Below are positions 47,304-57,227 of a stretch of 64,000 bases of DNA, piece after piece. The stretch lies in NCBI GenBank assembly GCA_001295865.1, contig LJHW01000001.1, positions 62,001-126,000 of the forward strand. The letters run 5' to 3'. Each line of letters opens with the position of its first letter. Positions within the stretch are counted from its first letter, which is position 1. Both the position numbers and the translations under genes were made by a program. This DNA comes from a beta proteobacterium AAP65. GTDB taxonomy: Bacteria > Pseudomonadota > Gammaproteobacteria > Burkholderiales > Burkholderiaceae_C. The notes under the pieces were generated by a model that did not search any database, had not been told where the DNA came from, and worked only from the letters and a program-made list of their open reading frames with translations.

Positions 47304-48722
47304 TCAGGCGCGCAGCGCCGTGAGCACCTCGTCGAGCATCTTCTTCGCGTCGCCGAAGAGCATGCGGTTGTTCTCTTTGTAGAACAGCGGGTTGTCCACG
47401 CCGGCATAGCCGCTGGCCATGCTGCGCTTCATCACGATGCTGGTCTTGGCCTTCCACACTTCCAGCACCGGCATGCCGGCGATGGGGCTGGTGGGGTCGT
47501 CCTGCGCAGCGGGGTTCACGATGTCGTTGGCACCGATGACCATGGTGACGTCCGTGGCCGGGAAGTCCTCGTTGATCTCGTCCATCTCCAGCACGATGTC
47601 GTAAGGCACCTTGGCCTCGGCCAGCAGCACGTTCATGTGGCCCGGCATGCGGCCGGCCACGGGGTGGATGCCGAAACGCACGTTCACGCCCTTGCCGCGC
47701 AGCAGCTTGGTGATCTCGAACACCGTGTGCTGCGCCTGCGCCACCGCCATGCCGTAACCCGGCACGATGATCACGCTGCGGGCTTCTTTCAGCAGCTCGG
47801 CCGTCTCGACCGCGCTGACCGACACCACCTCGCCAGCCGGCTGTGCCGCAGCGCCACCGGCGGCCGCCGGGGCCGGCGCACCACCGCCGAAACCACCGGC
47901 GATCACGCTGATGAAGTTGCGGTTCATCGCGCGGCACATGATGTAGCTGAGGATGGCGCCCGAGCTGCCCACCAGCGCACCCGTCACGATCAGCAGGTCG
48001 TTGCTCAGCATGAAACCCGTGGCCGCCGCGGCCCAACCCGAGTAGCTGTTGAGCATGCTCACCACCACCGGCATGTCGGCGCCGCCGATGGCCATCACCA
48101 TGTGGATGCCGAAGAGCAGCGCGATGACCGTCATCACCAGCAGCGGCAGCATGCCGGCGTTCACGTCGTGCGACTGCAGGAAGACGTAGCCGAAATACAC
48201 GACCACCAGCAGCCCCGCCAGGTTCAGCAGGTGGCGCCCCGGCAGCAGCAGCGGCTTGCCACCGATGCGGCCCGAGAGCTTGCCGAAAGCGACGATGGAG
48301 CCCGAAAAGGTGACGGCACCAATGAGGATGCCGACGTAGATCTCGACCTCGTGGATGGTCTTTTCCACGGGCGTGGGGAAGACGGTGGAGGTGTCCACAT
48401 AGCTCGCGAAGCCCACCAGGCAGGCCGCCAGGCCCACCAGGCTGTGCATCAGCGCCACGAGCTCGGGCATCTGCGTCATCTGCACCTTCTTCGCGGCGTA
48501 GAGGCCGATGCCTCCGCCCACGACCAGCGCGCCCACGATCCAAGGGATGCCGGCGGCCGTGACGCGCGGCCCCAGCACCGTGGCCACCACGGCCAGCGCC
48601 ATGCCGGCCATGCCGAGGAAGTTGCCGCGGCGCGCCGTCTCGGGGTTCGAGAGGCCGCCCAGGCTCATGATGAAAAGGATGATCGCGCCGATGTAGGCGA
48701 CGGTGGCGAGGCTTGCGCTCAT
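47304..48722 (-). CDS. pntB: NAD(P) transhydrogenase subunit beta
   Basis: PntB (472 aa) carries most of the proton channel and the NADP-binding domain III of the proton-translocating transhydrogenase, which drives NADPH formation with the proton gradient. About eight or nine membrane helices occupy residues 1-265. Domain III begins near 295 with [17 protein letters not shown] and contains [20 protein letters not shown] and [17 protein letters not shown], the NADP loops. It follows pntA by 18 bp. Confidence 0.97.
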   Translation of the reverse strand: MSASLATVAYIGAIILFIMSLGGLSNPETARRGNFLGMAGMALAVVATVLGPRVTAAGIPWIVGALVVGGGIGLYAAKKVQMTQMPELVALMHSLVGLAACLVGFASYVDTSTVFPTPVEKTIHEVEIYVGILIGAVTFSGSIVAFGKLSGRIGGKPLLLPGRHLLNLAGLLVVVYFGYVFLQSHDVNAGMLPLLVMTVIALLFGIHMVMAIGGADMPVVVSMLNSYSGWAAAATGFMLSNDLLIVTGALVGSSGAILSYIMCRAMNRNFISVIAGGFGGGAPAPAAAGGAAAQPAGEVVSVSAVETAELLKEARSVIIVPGYGMAVAQAQHTVFEITKLLRGKGVNVRFGIHPVAGRMPGHMNVLLAEAKVPYDIVLEMDEINEDFPATDVTMVIGANDIVNPAAQDDPTSPIAGMPVLEVWKAKTSIVMKRSMASGYAGVDNPLFYKENNRMLFGDAKKMLDEVLTALRA

Positions 48723-48740
48723 GTTCTTCTTCGCCTTCTT

Positions 48741-50336
48741 TTACTTGCGGAACATCGCGAGCATGCGCCGCGTGACCGCGAAGCCGCCGAACATGTTGAT
48801 GGCCGTGAGCACCAGCGCCAGCACCGCGCACACCAGGATCAGGGTGTTGGGCCGGTCGGCAGCGCCTGCGGCATCCAGCGGCGGCGCCACCTGCACCAGC
48901 GCGCCGATGGCGATGATGGAACTGATGGCGTTGGTCACGCTCATCAGCGGCGTGTGCAGGCTGGGCGTGACGTTCCACACCACCATGTAGCCGACGAAGC
49001 AGGCCAGCACGAACACGGTGAAGTGCTGCAGGAAGCTCGCCGGGGCGTAGGCGCCCACGAACCAGAACAGCACCGCGCCCACCGCGAACACGATGGCCAG
49101 CGTCTTGGCCGACATCGGCTCCACCGAGCCGTGGCCGTGGCCCTTGGCAGCCTTCGCGGCCGGTGCGGCTTCCGCCTTCGCCTTGGGCGGCGCCGGCGGC
49201 AGCTTGGGCGGCGGCGCGGGCCAGGTGACGGCGCCTTCCTTGATGACCGTGAGGCCGCGGATCGCGTCGTCTTCGAAGTTGACGTTGACCTGGCCGTCCT
49301 TGGTCTTGCAGAGCTCTTCCGTCAGGCGCAGCAGGTTGGTGGCGTAGAGCGTGCTGCTCTGCTTGGCCAGGCGGCTGGCGAGATCGGTGTAGCCGACGAT
49401 CGTGACACCGTGCCGCACCACGGCCTGCCCCGGCACGGTGAGCTCGCAGTTGCCGCCCTGTTCGGCGGCCATGTCGACGATGACGCTGCCCGGCTTCATC
49501 GTGGCCACCATCTCGGCGGTGATGAGCTTGGGCGCCGGCTTGCCCGGGATCAACGCGGTGGTGATGATGATGTCGACCTCGCGCGCCTGCTTCGCGTACA
49601 TCTCGCGCTGCGCCTGCTGGAAACCTTCGCTCATGACCTTGGCGTAGCCGCCGCCGCCCGAGCCTTCTTCCTCGTAGTCCACCTTCACGAACTCACCGCC
49701 CAGCGAGACCACCTGGTCGGCCACTTCGGCGCGCGTGTCGTTGGCGCGCACGATGGCACCCAGGTTGGCCGCCGTGCCGATGGCCGCCAGGCCCGCCACG
49801 CCAGCGCCGGCGATGAACACCTTGGCCGGCTGCACCTTGCCGGCGGCCGTGATCTGGCCGTTGAAGAAACGCCCGAACGCATTCGCCGCTTCGATGACGG
49901 CGCGGTAGCCGCTCACACCGGCCTGCGACGTGAGAGCGTCCATCTTCTGCGCGCGGCTCAGCTGCCGCGGCAGCGCGTCGATGGCCAGCACCGTGGCGCC
50001 CTTGGCCGCCAGCTGCTGCATCAGCTCGGGGTTCTGCGCCGGCCAGACAAAGCCGATCAGCATGCCGCCTTGGCGCATCAGCGCCACTTCGTCGGCGCTG
50101 GGCGCGCGCACCTTGAAGACGATGTCGGCGCGGGCCCAGAGTGTGGCCGCATCGGGCAGCACCTCGGCACCCGCAGCGCGGTAGGCCTCGTCGCTGCAGT
50201 TGGCGGCGTCGCCGGCACCGCTTTGCACGGCCACCTGGAAACCCAGCTTGACGAGTTTTTCCACCACCTCGGGCACGGTGGCGACACGTTTTTCACCCGC
50301 CGCAGCCTCTTGGGGCACGCCGATCAGCAAAGCCAT
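48741..50336 (-). CDS. pntA: NAD(P) transhydrogenase subunit alpha
   Basis: PntA (531 aa) binds NAD(H) in domain I and contributes about four helices to the membrane domain. Domain I (1-380) has the N-terminal MALLIGVPQEAAAGEKRVA, the nucleotide fold VFIAGAGVAGLAAIGTAANL near 170, and the mobile-loop YTDLASR. A Pro/Ala/Lys-rich linker with HGHGS (about 400-435) joins the helices. Fused as in E. coli rather than split PntAA/PntAB. ATG 50336 with AGGAGAG is used; upstream codons to 50408 are not family-like. First gene of pntAB. Confidence 0.97.
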   Translation of the reverse strand: MALLIGVPQEAAAGEKRVATVPEVVEKLVKLGFQVAVQSGAGDAANCSDEAYRAAGAEVLPDAATLWARADIVFKVRAPSADEVALMRQGGMLIGFVWPAQNPELMQQLAAKGATVLAIDALPRQLSRAQKMDALTSQAGVSGYRAVIEAANAFGRFFNGQITAAGKVQPAKVFIAGAGVAGLAAIGTAANLGAIVRANDTRAEVADQVVSLGGEFVKVDYEEEGSGGGGYAKVMSEGFQQAQREMYAKQAREVDIIITTALIPGKPAPKLITAEMVATMKPGSVIVDMAAEQGGNCELTVPGQAVVRHGVTIVGYTDLASRLAKQSSTLYATNLLRLTEELCKTKDGQVNVNFEDDAIRGLTVIKEGAVTWPAPPPKLPPAPPKAKAEAAPAAKAAKGHGHGSVEPMSAKTLAIVFAVGAVLFWFVGAYAPASFLQHFTVFVLACFVGYMVVWNVTPSLHTPLMSVTNAISSIIAIGALVQVAPPLDAAGAADRPNTLILVCAVLALVLTAINMFGGFAVTRRMLAMFRK

Positions 50337-50466
50337 GCAAGCTCTCCTCAGTTGTTCTTCGCCGGGTCCCGGAACTGCTGGATTTTCGGGCGGCGGAAGG
50401 TAACACAAACACCGCTGCCGGCCCTGGGCGTGGGACTCTGCCTGGGCCGCTGCCTAGAATGCCGCC

Positions 50467-51726
50467 GTGACTGAAACCCCCGGCCGCACCCCCACCGCTT
50501 TGCCCCTGCAGGCCGACGTGCTCGTCGTCGGCGCCGGCCCTGCCGGCAGCGCCTGCGCGCAGATGCTGGCACGCACCGGGCTGCACACGGTGCTGGTGGA
50601 CCAGCACAACTTTCCGCGCGACAAGGTCTGCGGCGACGGCCTCATCCCCGACAGCCACGCCGCGCTCAAGCGCCTGGGCGTTTACGACGAAGTGGCCGCG
50701 GCGGCGCAGGCCGTGCCGCATGTGCGCTGCGTGGCGCCACGCGCCGGCCATGTCGACGTGCCGGGCACGCTGAGCGTGCTGCCGCGCAAGGTGCTCGACC
50801 ACATCCTCGTGCGCGCCGCGCAAGGCGCGGGCGCCGAGCTGCACACCCCGTGGCGCTTCGAGGCGCCGCTGCTCGACGAGACCGGGCGTGTCGTCGGCGC
50901 GCGGCTGCAGGGCGCCGAAGGCACGGCGGCCCAAGAGCTGCGCGCCCGCTGGGTGGTGCTGGCCACCGGCGCCGTGCCACAGGCGCTGGCCGCCGCCGGT
51001 CTGTGCGAACGCCACACGCCCAGCGGCACGGCGCTGCGCACCTATGTGCGCCACCCGGACCTGGCCGAAGAGATCACCCAGCTGCAGGTGGTGTGGCACC
51101 GCCAGCTGCGTGGTGGCTACGGCTGGGTGTTCCCGGGGCCGGGCGGCGTGTTCAACATCGGCGCCGGCCTCACCGACAGCCACCGGCTCGAAGGCGGCAA
51201 GGGCCGGAAAACGAACCAGGCCCAGGGCATGAACCTGCGCCAGATGTTCCAGGCCTTCTGCGAGGTGCACCCGCCCGCCGCCAAGCTGATGCGCCAGGGC
51301 CAGCAACTCGGCCCGCTCAAGGGCGCGCCGCTGCGTTTTTCACTGCGCGGCGCGAAGTGGTCGCGCCCGGGTTTGCTGGTGGCCGGCGAGGCCGCGGGCA
51401 CCACCTACGCCTTCACCGGCGAAGGCATCGGCAAAGCGCTGGAAAGCGGCCTGCTCGCGGCCGAAGCGCTGCAGCACGCCGCCACCCGCCCCGATGCCCA
51501 GGTGCAGCAGGCGTATGAAGCCGGCCTGCGGGCGCTGCAACCGCAATTTGGTCTGTACGACCGCGCCGGCATCGTCAACCAGCGGCCGTGGCTGGCCGAC
51601 CTGGTGATCTGGCGCGCGCGCAAGAGCCCGCGCATCCTTCGCCGTCTGGCCGGTGTGCTGGACGAAACACAAAACCCCGCAAGGCTGTTCACGCTGAGCG
51701 GGGTCACCAAGCTGTTGTTCGAATAA
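50467..51726 (+). CDS. Geranylgeranyl-reductase-family FAD oxidoreductase
   Basis: A 419-residue flavoprotein of the geranylgeranyl reductase group. The FAD-binding Rossmann motif is VLVVGAGPAGSACAQMLA near 18-35, the substrate-loop motif PRDKVCGDGLIP near 50-61 (with the characteristic Cys), GYGWVFPGPGGVFNIGAG near 220, and the second FAD motif LLVAGEAAGTTYAFTGEGI near 303. No membrane segment. The natural substrate in heterotrophic betaproteobacteria is not established. Start GTG 50467 lies only 6 bp after a TAGAAT box (50455-50460), so the message may be leaderless. Divergent from pntAB, an NADPH source. Confidence 0.88.
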   Translation: MTETPGRTPTALPLQADVLVVGAGPAGSACAQMLARTGLHTVLVDQHNFPRDKVCGDGLIPDSHAALKRLGVYDEVAAAAQAVPHVRCVAPRAGHVDVPGTLSVLPRKVLDHILVRAAQGAGAELHTPWRFEAPLLDETGRVVGARLQGAEGTAAQELRARWVVLATGAVPQALAAAGLCERHTPSGTALRTYVRHPDLAEEITQLQVVWHRQLRGGYGWVFPGPGGVFNIGAGLTDSHRLEGGKGRKTNQAQGMNLRQMFQAFCEVHPPAAKLMRQGQQLGPLKGAPLRFSLRGAKWSRPGLLVAGEAAGTTYAFTGEGIGKALESGLLAAEALQHAATRPDAQVQQAYEAGLRALQPQFGLYDRAGIVNQRPWLADLVIWRARKSPRILRRLAGVLDETQNPARLFTLSGVTKLLFE

Positions 51727-51742
51727 CCCTCAGGAGCCCCCC

Positions 51743-52645
51743 ATGAATCTGCAGCGCACCCGCCTGCTTCTGGCCGCCACGGCCGCCACCTCGCTGTTGT
51801 CGGGCTGCGGCGGGGGCGGCGGCGACAGCGGCACGCCCGGCGCCGAGCTGCCCACCTTCAGCTCGGCCACGGCTTCGGCCACGCCGCGCTACAGCCAGAA
51901 GCTGCTCGTCACCGTCAATGGCACGCGGCTCGACCAGGGCCTGACGCTCAGCTCGGCCGGCTGCCGCAACTTCACGCGCCTGAGCACGGCGCCGAACATC
52001 AGCACCGCCACCACGGCCTACTACGAGTGCACGGTGTCGGGCGTGGGCGCACAGACGGTGGCCATCACGCGCAGCGCGGATGGCGGCGCGCTGGGCAGCG
52101 TGGCCTACACCGTGGCCGTGCCGCAGGTGACCATGACCATCGGCAATGGCAGCACCAGCCTGGGCAGCTTCGTCATCACGCTCGACCCGGCGCGCGCGCC
52201 CATCACGGTCGACAACTTCCTCAACTACGTCAACACCAACTGGTACGTCGGCACGGTCTTCCACCGCCACGCGCCGGGCTTCGTGCTGCAGGGCGGCGGC
52301 TACCCGACGGGCGTGAGCACCACCAACATCCCGATGCTCAAGGCCACCAACCCGCCCATCACGCTGGAAGACAACGCCGGCCTGTCGAACCTGCGCCTCA
52401 CGGTGGCCATGGCACGCACGCAGGCGGCCGATTCGGCCACCTCGCAGTTTTTCATCAACCTCGTCGACAACACCTTCCTGGACCGCACCGCCACGGCACG
52501 CGGCTACGCCGTCTTCGGCACCGTCAGCGGCGGCGCCGACGTGGTCACCGCGATGACGGCCTCGCCCTGCACGCCCGTGACCTTCTTCTCCGAGTGCCTG
52601 CCCATCCCCAACCTGGAGATCACGGCCGCGACCCAGACGCGCTGA
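51743..52645 (+). CDS. Cyclophilin-type peptidyl-prolyl isomerase lipoprotein
   Basis: A 300-residue predicted lipoprotein: signal and lipobox LLSGC with Cys at about residue 22, then a Gly linker. Residues about 35-125 form a beta-rich domain with two Cys (SSAGCRNF and YYECTVSG). The cyclophilin domain runs from about 130 (VTMTIGNGSTSLGSF) to the end, with the active-site strand VFHRHAPGFVLQGGGYP near 172 and SQFFINLVDN near 235. It likely helps fold envelope proteins. It starts 16 bp after the flavoprotein, probably on the same transcript. Confidence 0.9.
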   Translation: MNLQRTRLLLAATAATSLLSGCGGGGGDSGTPGAELPTFSSATASATPRYSQKLLVTVNGTRLDQGLTLSSAGCRNFTRLSTAPNISTATTAYYECTVSGVGAQTVAITRSADGGALGSVAYTVAVPQVTMTIGNGSTSLGSFVITLDPARAPITVDNFLNYVNTNWYVGTVFHRHAPGFVLQGGGYPTGVSTTNIPMLKATNPPITLEDNAGLSNLRLTVAMARTQAADSATSQFFINLVDNTFLDRTATARGYAVFGTVSGGADVVTAMTASPCTPVTFFSECLPIPNLEITAATQTR

Positions 52646-52675
52646 AGCCGGCCCGGCACCGACGCGGACCCAGCC

Positions 52676-53434
52676 ATGTGCCAGCTGCTGGGCATGAACG
52701 CCAACACGCCCACCGACGTGATGTTCAGCTTCACGGGGTTGGCCACGCGCGCCGACGAGCACAAGGACGGCTTCGGCATCGCCTTCTTCGAAGACCGTGG
52801 CCTGCGCCACTTCATCGACCGCGACGGCGCCATCGGCTCGCCGGTGGCGCAGATGATCAAGCGCTACCCGATCAAGAGCGAGGTCGTCATCGCGCACATC
52901 CGCAAGGCCACCGTGGGCTCGGTGGCCTTGCAGAACTGCCACCCCTTCGTGCGCGAGCTCTGGGGCCGCTACTGGGTGTTTGCGCACAACGGCGACCTGA
53001 AGGACTACCAGCCGCGCCTGCACGGCCAGTTCCGCCCCGTGGGCGACACCGACAGCGAGCGCGCCTTCTGCTGGCTGATGCAGGAACTGGCCAAGGCCCA
53101 CGCCGGCGTGCCCACGGTCGACGAGCTGAGCTGCACGCTGCGCGAGCTGCTGCCGCAGCCGGCGCGCCACGGCACCTTCAACGTGCTGCTGAGCAACGGG
53201 CAGGCGCTGTGGGCGCACGGCACCACGAAGCTGTGGTCGGTGGAGCGCGCCCACCCCTTCACCGCGGCCACGCTGGCCGACGAAGACCTCAGCGTCGACT
53301 TCGCCGCCCACACCACGCCGCAAGACCGCGTGGCCGTGGTGGCCACCGAACCGCTGACCACCAACGAGGCGTGGGTGCCTTTCGAGCCCGGCGAGTTGCG
53401 CGTGTTCATGGGCGGGCGACAGCACCATCCGTGA
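52676..53434 (+). CDS. Class II glutamine amidotransferase (YafJ-like)
   Basis: A 252-residue protein of the N-terminal-nucleophile glutamine amidotransferase family. Cys2 after the initiator Met (MCQLLGMNAN) is the nucleophile. Supporting motifs are KDGFGIAFFED near 36, VIAHIRKATVGS near 70, CHPFVRELWG near 84 and WVFAHNGDLKDY near 100, which form the glutaminase site. It has no synthase domain, so it may act with a partner or as a gamma-glutamyl hydrolase; E. coli YafJ is likewise uncharacterised. It follows the cyclophilin lipoprotein by 30 bp. Confidence 0.9.
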   Translation: MCQLLGMNANTPTDVMFSFTGLATRADEHKDGFGIAFFEDRGLRHFIDRDGAIGSPVAQMIKRYPIKSEVVIAHIRKATVGSVALQNCHPFVRELWGRYWVFAHNGDLKDYQPRLHGQFRPVGDTDSERAFCWLMQELAKAHAGVPTVDELSCTLRELLPQPARHGTFNVLLSNGQALWAHGTTKLWSVERAHPFTAATLADEDLSVDFAAHTTPQDRVAVVATEPLTTNEAWVPFEPGELRVFMGGRQHHP

Positions 53435-53520
53435 CGCGTTTTCTGCCAGCGGTGCGGCTGCCAGAGCCAAACGCCGCCTAGCGCAAGGCGCGCCAGCGGG
53501 CCGCTTCTAAACTGCCCGCC

Positions 53521-54594
53521 ATGACACGCCAACGCATCGACTGGAGCCAGCTCTGGTACCCCGGCCGCAAACAACCCTTCACGCCCGAAGAGATGGCACG
53601 GGCCGGCAACGACCCGCCGAGTGCCACGCTGCTGGCGGTGGCGGCGGTGAACCTCGCAACGCCGGCCTTCGTGACGCTGTTGCTGGCACCGGCCACCCAA
53701 ACGGCGCGCCTGACGGCCGCCTTCGCTGCCGTGGCCGTGCTGGGCACCGCGCTGGGCCGGTGGCTCTGGTGGCGGCCGTGGCGCAAGCCGCTGATGCAGG
53801 CGCACTGGGTCTTGTCGCTCGTGATGGTGGCCTTTGCGCTGGGCATACGCTGGCGCGTGGAAGACCGCGCCGACCGCGAAGTGGTGATGCTGGTGGTGGG
53901 GCTGGGCATCGGTCTGCTGGTGCTGCTGGGCTGGTTTCTCGTGGTCTGGCGCGCGCAGACCATCGAAGCGCGCCTGCGTGAACAGGCCGAACGTGAAAAG
54001 TCCATCGAGATGGCGCGCCGCCTGGCAGCCGCGCAGATCGAGCCGCACTTTCTCTTCAACACCCTGGCTTCGCTGCAGCACTGGGTGCAGACCCGGGACG
54101 AGCGCGCCGCACCGCTGCTGGCCGCACTCACCGGCTACCTGCGGGCCACGCTGCCGCTGTTCAACCACGCCCTGCTGCCTGCCGGCCAGGAACTGGTGGC
54201 GGTGGAGCGCTACCTGGCCGTGATGCAGGCGCGCATGGGCGCGCGGCTGCGCTACACGCTGGACATCGAGGCCGGTCTCGAACGTGCGCTGCTGCCACCG
54301 GGCCTGCTGCTGACGCTGGTGGAAAACGCCATCGCCCATGGCCTGGAGCCACAACTGGCCGGCGGCCACCTGCGGCTGCGCGCCCGCCGCCAGGGCGCGT
54401 TGGCGCTGTTCGAGGTGCTCGACGACGGGCCCGGCCCCAGCGCCGACATGCAAGACGGCGTGGGCCTGGGCAATGCCCGCCAGCGCCTGGCCCTGAACTT
54501 CGGCCCCGCGGCGCGCTTGCAGATCGGCCCCGCGCCCGGCGGCGGCTGCCTGGCCGAGATCACCCTGCCGTGGCGTGAAGCCACCCCCGCCTGA
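53521..54594 (+). CDS. LytS-type sensor histidine kinase
   Basis: A 357-residue membrane kinase. Four hydrophobic segments fall between about residues 35 and 145 (for example VVMLVVGLGIGLLVLLGWFL). The HisKA_7TM/His_kinase domain has His176 in AAQIEPHFLFNTLASLQ, and the ATPase has ENAIAHGLEP near 265 and GVGLGNARQRL near 317. There is no large periplasmic sensor. It pairs with the LytTR regulator 8 bp downstream. Such pairs (LytS/LytR, AlgZ/AlgR) control envelope, exopolysaccharide or motility genes. A TAAACT box at 53508-53513 lies 7 bp before ATG 53521. Confidence 0.92.
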   Translation: MTRQRIDWSQLWYPGRKQPFTPEEMARAGNDPPSATLLAVAAVNLATPAFVTLLLAPATQTARLTAAFAAVAVLGTALGRWLWWRPWRKPLMQAHWVLSLVMVAFALGIRWRVEDRADREVVMLVVGLGIGLLVLLGWFLVVWRAQTIEARLREQAEREKSIEMARRLAAAQIEPHFLFNTLASLQHWVQTRDERAAPLLAALTGYLRATLPLFNHALLPAGQELVAVERYLAVMQARMGARLRYTLDIEAGLERALLPPGLLLTLVENAIAHGLEPQLAGGHLRLRARRQGALALFEVLDDGPGPSADMQDGVGLGNARQRLALNFGPAARLQIGPAPGGGCLAEITLPWREATPA

Positions 54595-54602
54595 ACGCCA
54601 CC

Positions 54603-55448
54603 ATGAGCTTCGCCACCCCCAGCCCCCTGCCCCACACGCCCCCTGTCGCGCCGCTCACCGCGCTGGTGGCCGACGACGAAGAAGCCCCGCGTGAACAGCT
54701 GCTGGCTGCCTTGAAAGAGGCCTGGCCCTCGCTGCAGATCGTGGCCGTGGCCAGCAACGGCGTCGATGCCTGGGACAGCTTTCTGGAACACGAACCGGCG
54801 GTGTGTTTCCTCGACATCCGCATGCCGGGGCTCAGCGGCATCGACGTGGCGCGCCGCATCGACGGCCGCGCCGCGGTGGTCTTCGCCACGGCCTATGGCG
54901 ACCACGCGCTCGCGGCCTTCGATGCCGGTGCGGTCGACTACCTGATGAAACCCGTGGACCCCGAACGCCTGGCGCAGACCGTGCTGCGCCTGCGCCAGCG
55001 GCTGCAGGCGCCCACGGCGCCTGCAACACCCACACCCGGCGCGGCCCTGCCCGACCCCGCCATGCTGCAAAACCTGCTGGCCCAGCTGGCCGGCCAGACA
55101 CGCCGCGCGCCACCGCTGCAGGTGCTGCAGGCCAGCGTGGGCCGCGAGGTCAAGCTGATCCGCAGCGACGAAGTGGTGTACTTCGAGAGCGACAGCCGCT
55201 ACACGCGCATCGTCTTCGACGGCTCGCACGGCGCGGGCGACGCGCTCATACGCACGCCGCTGAAGGAATTGCTGGCGCAGCTGGACGAGCAGCTCTTCTG
55301 GCAGGTGCACCGCAGCGTCATCGTCAACCAGCGCCACATCGCCAGCGCCGTGCGCGTGGACGAAGGCCACATGCACCTCACGCTGCGCGGCCGGCCCGAG
55401 ACGCTGCCGGTCTCGCGCCACTTCCAGGGGCTCTTCAAGGGGCAGTGA
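54603..55448 (+). CDS. LytTR-type response regulator
   Basis: A 281-residue regulator. The receiver domain (about 18-135) has VADDEEA near 23, phospho-acceptor Asp71 in CFLDIRMPG, VFATAYGDHAL near 98 and YLMKPVDPERL near 115. A Pro/Thr-rich linker follows. The LytTR DNA-binding domain (about 178-278) has VGREVKLIRSDEVVYFES, FWQVHRSVIVNQRHI and LPVSRHFQGLF. It is the partner of the upstream LytS-like kinase and resembles AlgR. Targets are not visible here. Confidence 0.93.
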   Translation: MSFATPSPLPHTPPVAPLTALVADDEEAPREQLLAALKEAWPSLQIVAVASNGVDAWDSFLEHEPAVCFLDIRMPGLSGIDVARRIDGRAAVVFATAYGDHALAAFDAGAVDYLMKPVDPERLAQTVLRLRQRLQAPTAPATPTPGAALPDPAMLQNLLAQLAGQTRRAPPLQVLQASVGREVKLIRSDEVVYFESDSRYTRIVFDGSHGAGDALIRTPLKELLAQLDEQLFWQVHRSVIVNQRHIASAVRVDEGHMHLTLRGRPETLPVSRHFQGLFKGQ

Positions 55449-55510
55449 AAGCGCATTGGGGGCCGGGGGGCCGCAGTAGCATCAGCCATCCCCAACACCG
55501 GCCCGCCCCC

Positions 55511-57205
55511 ATGCCAGCGCTGCCCGTCCCGCGGTTCGACCAGTTCTACCGCCACACCGAACTCACCCGCCTGTTGCAGGACTATGCGCAAGCGGCGCCG
55601 CACCTGGTGCAGCTCACGAGCCTGGGCCAGAGCTTCGAAGGCCGCGACATCTGGCTGCTGACGCTGGGCAACACCGCCACCGGCGCCGACACCGACAAAC
55701 CCGCCTTCTGGGTGGACGGCAACATCCACGCCGCCGAGCTGACGGCCAGCACCGCCTGCCTGTACTGGCTGCACCAGCTGCTGGCGAACTACGACACCGA
55801 CGCGCAGGTGCGCCAGCTGCTCGACACCCGCGTGGTCTACATGGTGCCCCGCCTGAACCCCGACGGCGCCGAGCTCGCGCTGGCCGACCGCCCGCGCCAC
55901 ATCCGCAGCGGCACAAGGCCCTACCCCTTCGACGAAGAGCCGGTCGATGGCCTGACCGTGGAAGACGTCGACGGCGACGGCCGCGTGCTGCAGATGCGTG
56001 TGCCCGACCCCCATGGCACCTACAAGAAGCACCCCACCGAGCCGCGGCTGATGGTGGCGCGCGAGCCGGGTGAATTCGGCGGCGAGTACTACCGCCTCAT
56101 CCCCGAGGGCACGCTGAAGAACTTCGACGGCCTGAAGATCAGCGCCAACCCCGACCGCGAGGGCCTGGACTTCAACCGCAACTTCCCCGCCTTCTGGCGG
56201 CAGGAGTTCGAGCAGGTGGGCGCCGGCCCCTACCCCACCAGCGAGCCCGAGGTGCGGGCCATGGTCGACTTCATCACCAAGCACCCCAACATCGGCGCGG
56301 CGGTGAGCTTCCACACGCACAGCGGCGTGATCCTGCGGCCCATGGGCACGCAGAGCGACGACGACATGACGCCCGAAGACCTGTGGATGTTCAAGCGCCT
56401 GTCGGACATCGGCGCCAAGCTCACGGGCTACCCGGCCATCAGCATCTGGCACGACTTCAAGTACCACCCCAAGCAGGTCATCACCGGCACACAAGACTGG
56501 GTCTACGAGCACCTGGGCGCGCTGTTCTGGACGGTGGAGATCTGGTCGCCCAACAAGGAGGCCGGCATCACCGACTACAAGTGGATCGACTGGTACCGCG
56601 ACCACCCGGTGGACGACGACCTCAAGCTGCTGAAGTGGAGCGACGAGCAGTGCGGCGGCCAGGCCTATGTCGACTGGCACCCCTTCCGCCACCCGCAGCT
56701 GGGCATGGTCGAGCTCGGCGGCTGGGACCGCATGAACTACTGGCGCAACCCGCCGCCGGCGCTGCGCGAGCGCGAGGCGGCGCGTTTCCCGGCCTGGCTG
56801 CTGCAGATCGGCCTGACGCTGCCCAAGCTGGAAGTGCTGCGCACCGAGGTGCGCGCTTTGGGCCCCGACACCTGGCGCGTGCGCTTCGCGGTGGCCAACG
56901 CCGGCTACCTGCCCAGCTACATCAGCAAACGCGCGCTGGAGCGCAAGACCGTGCGCGGCACCGTCTTCAACATCCTGCTGCCCGATGGTGTCAGCCTGGT
57001 CAGCGGCAAAGAGCGCGAGATCGGCGCCCACCTCGAAGGCCATGCGCCCAAGAGCAGCCAGCAGGCATTTCTGCCCAGCCGCGAGATCACCGCCGACCGC
57101 GCGGTGGTCGAGTGGGTGGTCAAAGGCGCACGCGGCACGCGCATCGCGCTGAAGGCCACGGCCGACCGCGCGGGCACCGTGCACACAGAAGTGACGCTGG
57201 ACTGA
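55511..57205 (+). CDS. M14 family zinc carboxypeptidase
   Basis: A 564-residue peptidase of the M14 carboxypeptidase family. Zinc ligands are the His and Glu in DGNIHAAELTAS near residues 75-78 and the His in VSFHTHSGV near 264; catalytic Glu is in FWTVEIWSP near 345. A substrate Arg/Asn pair lies in LDFNRNFPAF near 222. The C-terminal 140 residues form an added beta-rich domain. There is no signal peptide at ATG 55511, so it may act in the cytoplasm. It lies 62 bp after the LytTR gene; earlier in-frame codons overlap that gene and are rejected. Confidence 0.9.
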   Translation: MPALPVPRFDQFYRHTELTRLLQDYAQAAPHLVQLTSLGQSFEGRDIWLLTLGNTATGADTDKPAFWVDGNIHAAELTASTACLYWLHQLLANYDTDAQVRQLLDTRVVYMVPRLNPDGAELALADRPRHIRSGTRPYPFDEEPVDGLTVEDVDGDGRVLQMRVPDPHGTYKKHPTEPRLMVAREPGEFGGEYYRLIPEGTLKNFDGLKISANPDREGLDFNRNFPAFWRQEFEQVGAGPYPTSEPEVRAMVDFITKHPNIGAAVSFHTHSGVILRPMGTQSDDDMTPEDLWMFKRLSDIGAKLTGYPAISIWHDFKYHPKQVITGTQDWVYEHLGALFWTVEIWSPNKEAGITDYKWIDWYRDHPVDDDLKLLKWSDEQCGGQAYVDWHPFRHPQLGMVELGGWDRMNYWRNPPPALREREAARFPAWLLQIGLTLPKLEVLRTEVRALGPDTWRVRFAVANAGYLPSYISKRALERKTVRGTVFNILLPDGVSLVSGKEREIGAHLEGHAPKSSQQAFLPSREITADRAVVEWVVKGARGTRIALKATADRAGTVHTEVTLD

Positions 57206-57227
57206 GACACCCCGCACCGGCCGGCCC

